Shown: positions 63,717 through 64,000 of the stretch, piece by piece
How the letters are laid out: each line of letters starts with the position of its first letter
Position numbering within the stretch: the first letter of the stretch is position 1
Notes under the pieces: model-generated
The model's input: only the letters and a program-made list of their open reading frames with translations
What the model was told of the DNA's origin: nothing
Databases searched by the model: none
Translations under genes and position numbers: made by a program
DNA from: Ilex aquifolium
Lineage: Eukaryota; Streptophyta; Magnoliopsida; Aquifoliales; Aquifoliaceae
DNA: 64,000 nucleotides
NCBI GenBank assembly: GCA_951799425.1
Contig: OX637402.1
Span: 1,674,501-1,738,500 of the forward strand
Reading direction: 5' to 3'

Positions 63717-64000
63717 TGTAACACCCCGAATTTTCTTTTATATATTTATAGAGATATATATATATAGTAAATAAAAAGTGTAAATATGTAGATATATGTA
63801 GTGACATAAGAATAAACCCTAGGAATAAATGCTATGGAGACAATTTGATTGGGAAGTTACGTGTCGAAGATGTTTAAACTTGGAAAGGGTGATTAGACAA
63901 GTTTCTAAAAGTTTGTAGGTCAAAATAATGATTCCATTGAATCCGGAAGGTCGAAAAACATTGGGAGTGGTAATATGGATGTATTGGAAGTTAGGAAGTG
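63717..64000 (+). repeat. Unit U42, right-truncated
   Basis: First 284 bases of a unit. Short TA tract, attccattg, 12-bp block and aacattggg, the combination of U36 and U39. Confidence 0.95.

Larger units (their letters stand above)
1..64000 (+). repeat. Satellite array of a ~1.52-kb unit, 41 full and 2 partial copies
   Basis: The motif TGTAACACCCCG recurs at 42 positions from 1446 to 63717, spaced 1511-1527 bp, and the sequence between starts is nearly identical from copy to copy. All copies lie in the same orientation and no unrelated sequence interrupts them. Unit length is explained by four changes: a 12-bp block present or absent, a TA microsatellite of variable length, a one-base deletion in the last subrepeat block of some units, and a one-base insertion in U3. 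The array runs off both ends of the window, so its true size is unknown. I chose the unit start because the motif looks like an LTR end; the start of a tandem repeat is otherwise arbitrary. Strand is given as the direction of the promoter-like module. Confidence 0.98.

Noticed and set aside
1-64000. Ribosomal DNA intergenic spacer or 5S array
   Set aside because: No 18S, 5.8S, 25S or 5S sequence is visible in any unit, and the unit is shorter than a plant 45S repeat.
1-64000. Assembly artefact from repeated copying of one read
   Set aside because: Units carry many private and shared variants in ordered patterns, which an artefact would not produce. The exact copy number could still be wrong and needs read-depth support.

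Overview
The whole window is one head-to-tail tandem array of a single noncoding unit of about 1.51-1.53 kb. Taking the recurring TGTAACACCCCG motif as the unit start, I count 42 starts (1446 to 63717). That gives 41 complete units (U1-U41), a left partial unit (U0, lacking about its first 67 bases) and a right partial unit (U42). No unique flanking DNA, no gene and no RNA gene is visible. The organism is most likely a flowering plant. The reasons are plant telo-box motifs (AAACCCTAG), a plant-style TATAAATAC core promoter followed by a purine-rich leader, and the TGTAACACCC start common in plant Ty3/gypsy long terminal repeats. The species cannot be told from the sequence.

Each unit, read on the + strand, has the same layout. 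It opens with the LTR-like TGTAACACCCCG end, a short TA microsatellite and about 480 bp of AT-rich sequence. Then come two copies of the palindrome CGTACCGGTACG 32 bp apart, a TATA box about 600 bp into the unit, a telo-box, a GA-rich leader and a possible splice donor (AAG/GTAGGG). About 390 bp of AT-rich sequence follows. The unit closes with a 359-bp block of three and a half copies of a ~101-bp subrepeat. That block holds seven copies of CCTTATAAGG, a perfect CArg-type palindrome, each flanked by short inverted arms.

The units differ by a few SNPs and discrete indels: a 12-bp presence/absence block, TA-repeat length and single-base changes. These account for all unit lengths seen (1511-1527). 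They also define local higher-order repeats that change along the window: a four-unit order A-B-C-D with one three-unit derivative (1-16596), a trimer (16597-25694), a dimer (24184-30255), a run of like short units (30256-36299), a mixed block of long units (36300-54573) and another trimer (54574-63716). Several units are hybrids of neighbouring types, direct signs of unequal exchange or gene conversion.

No classical system of cooperating genes is present. The most interesting content is a satellite that carries a promoter-like module in every copy plus roughly 290 CArG palindromes with covarying arms. Small open frames recur once per unit but look incidental and are not annotated as genes.
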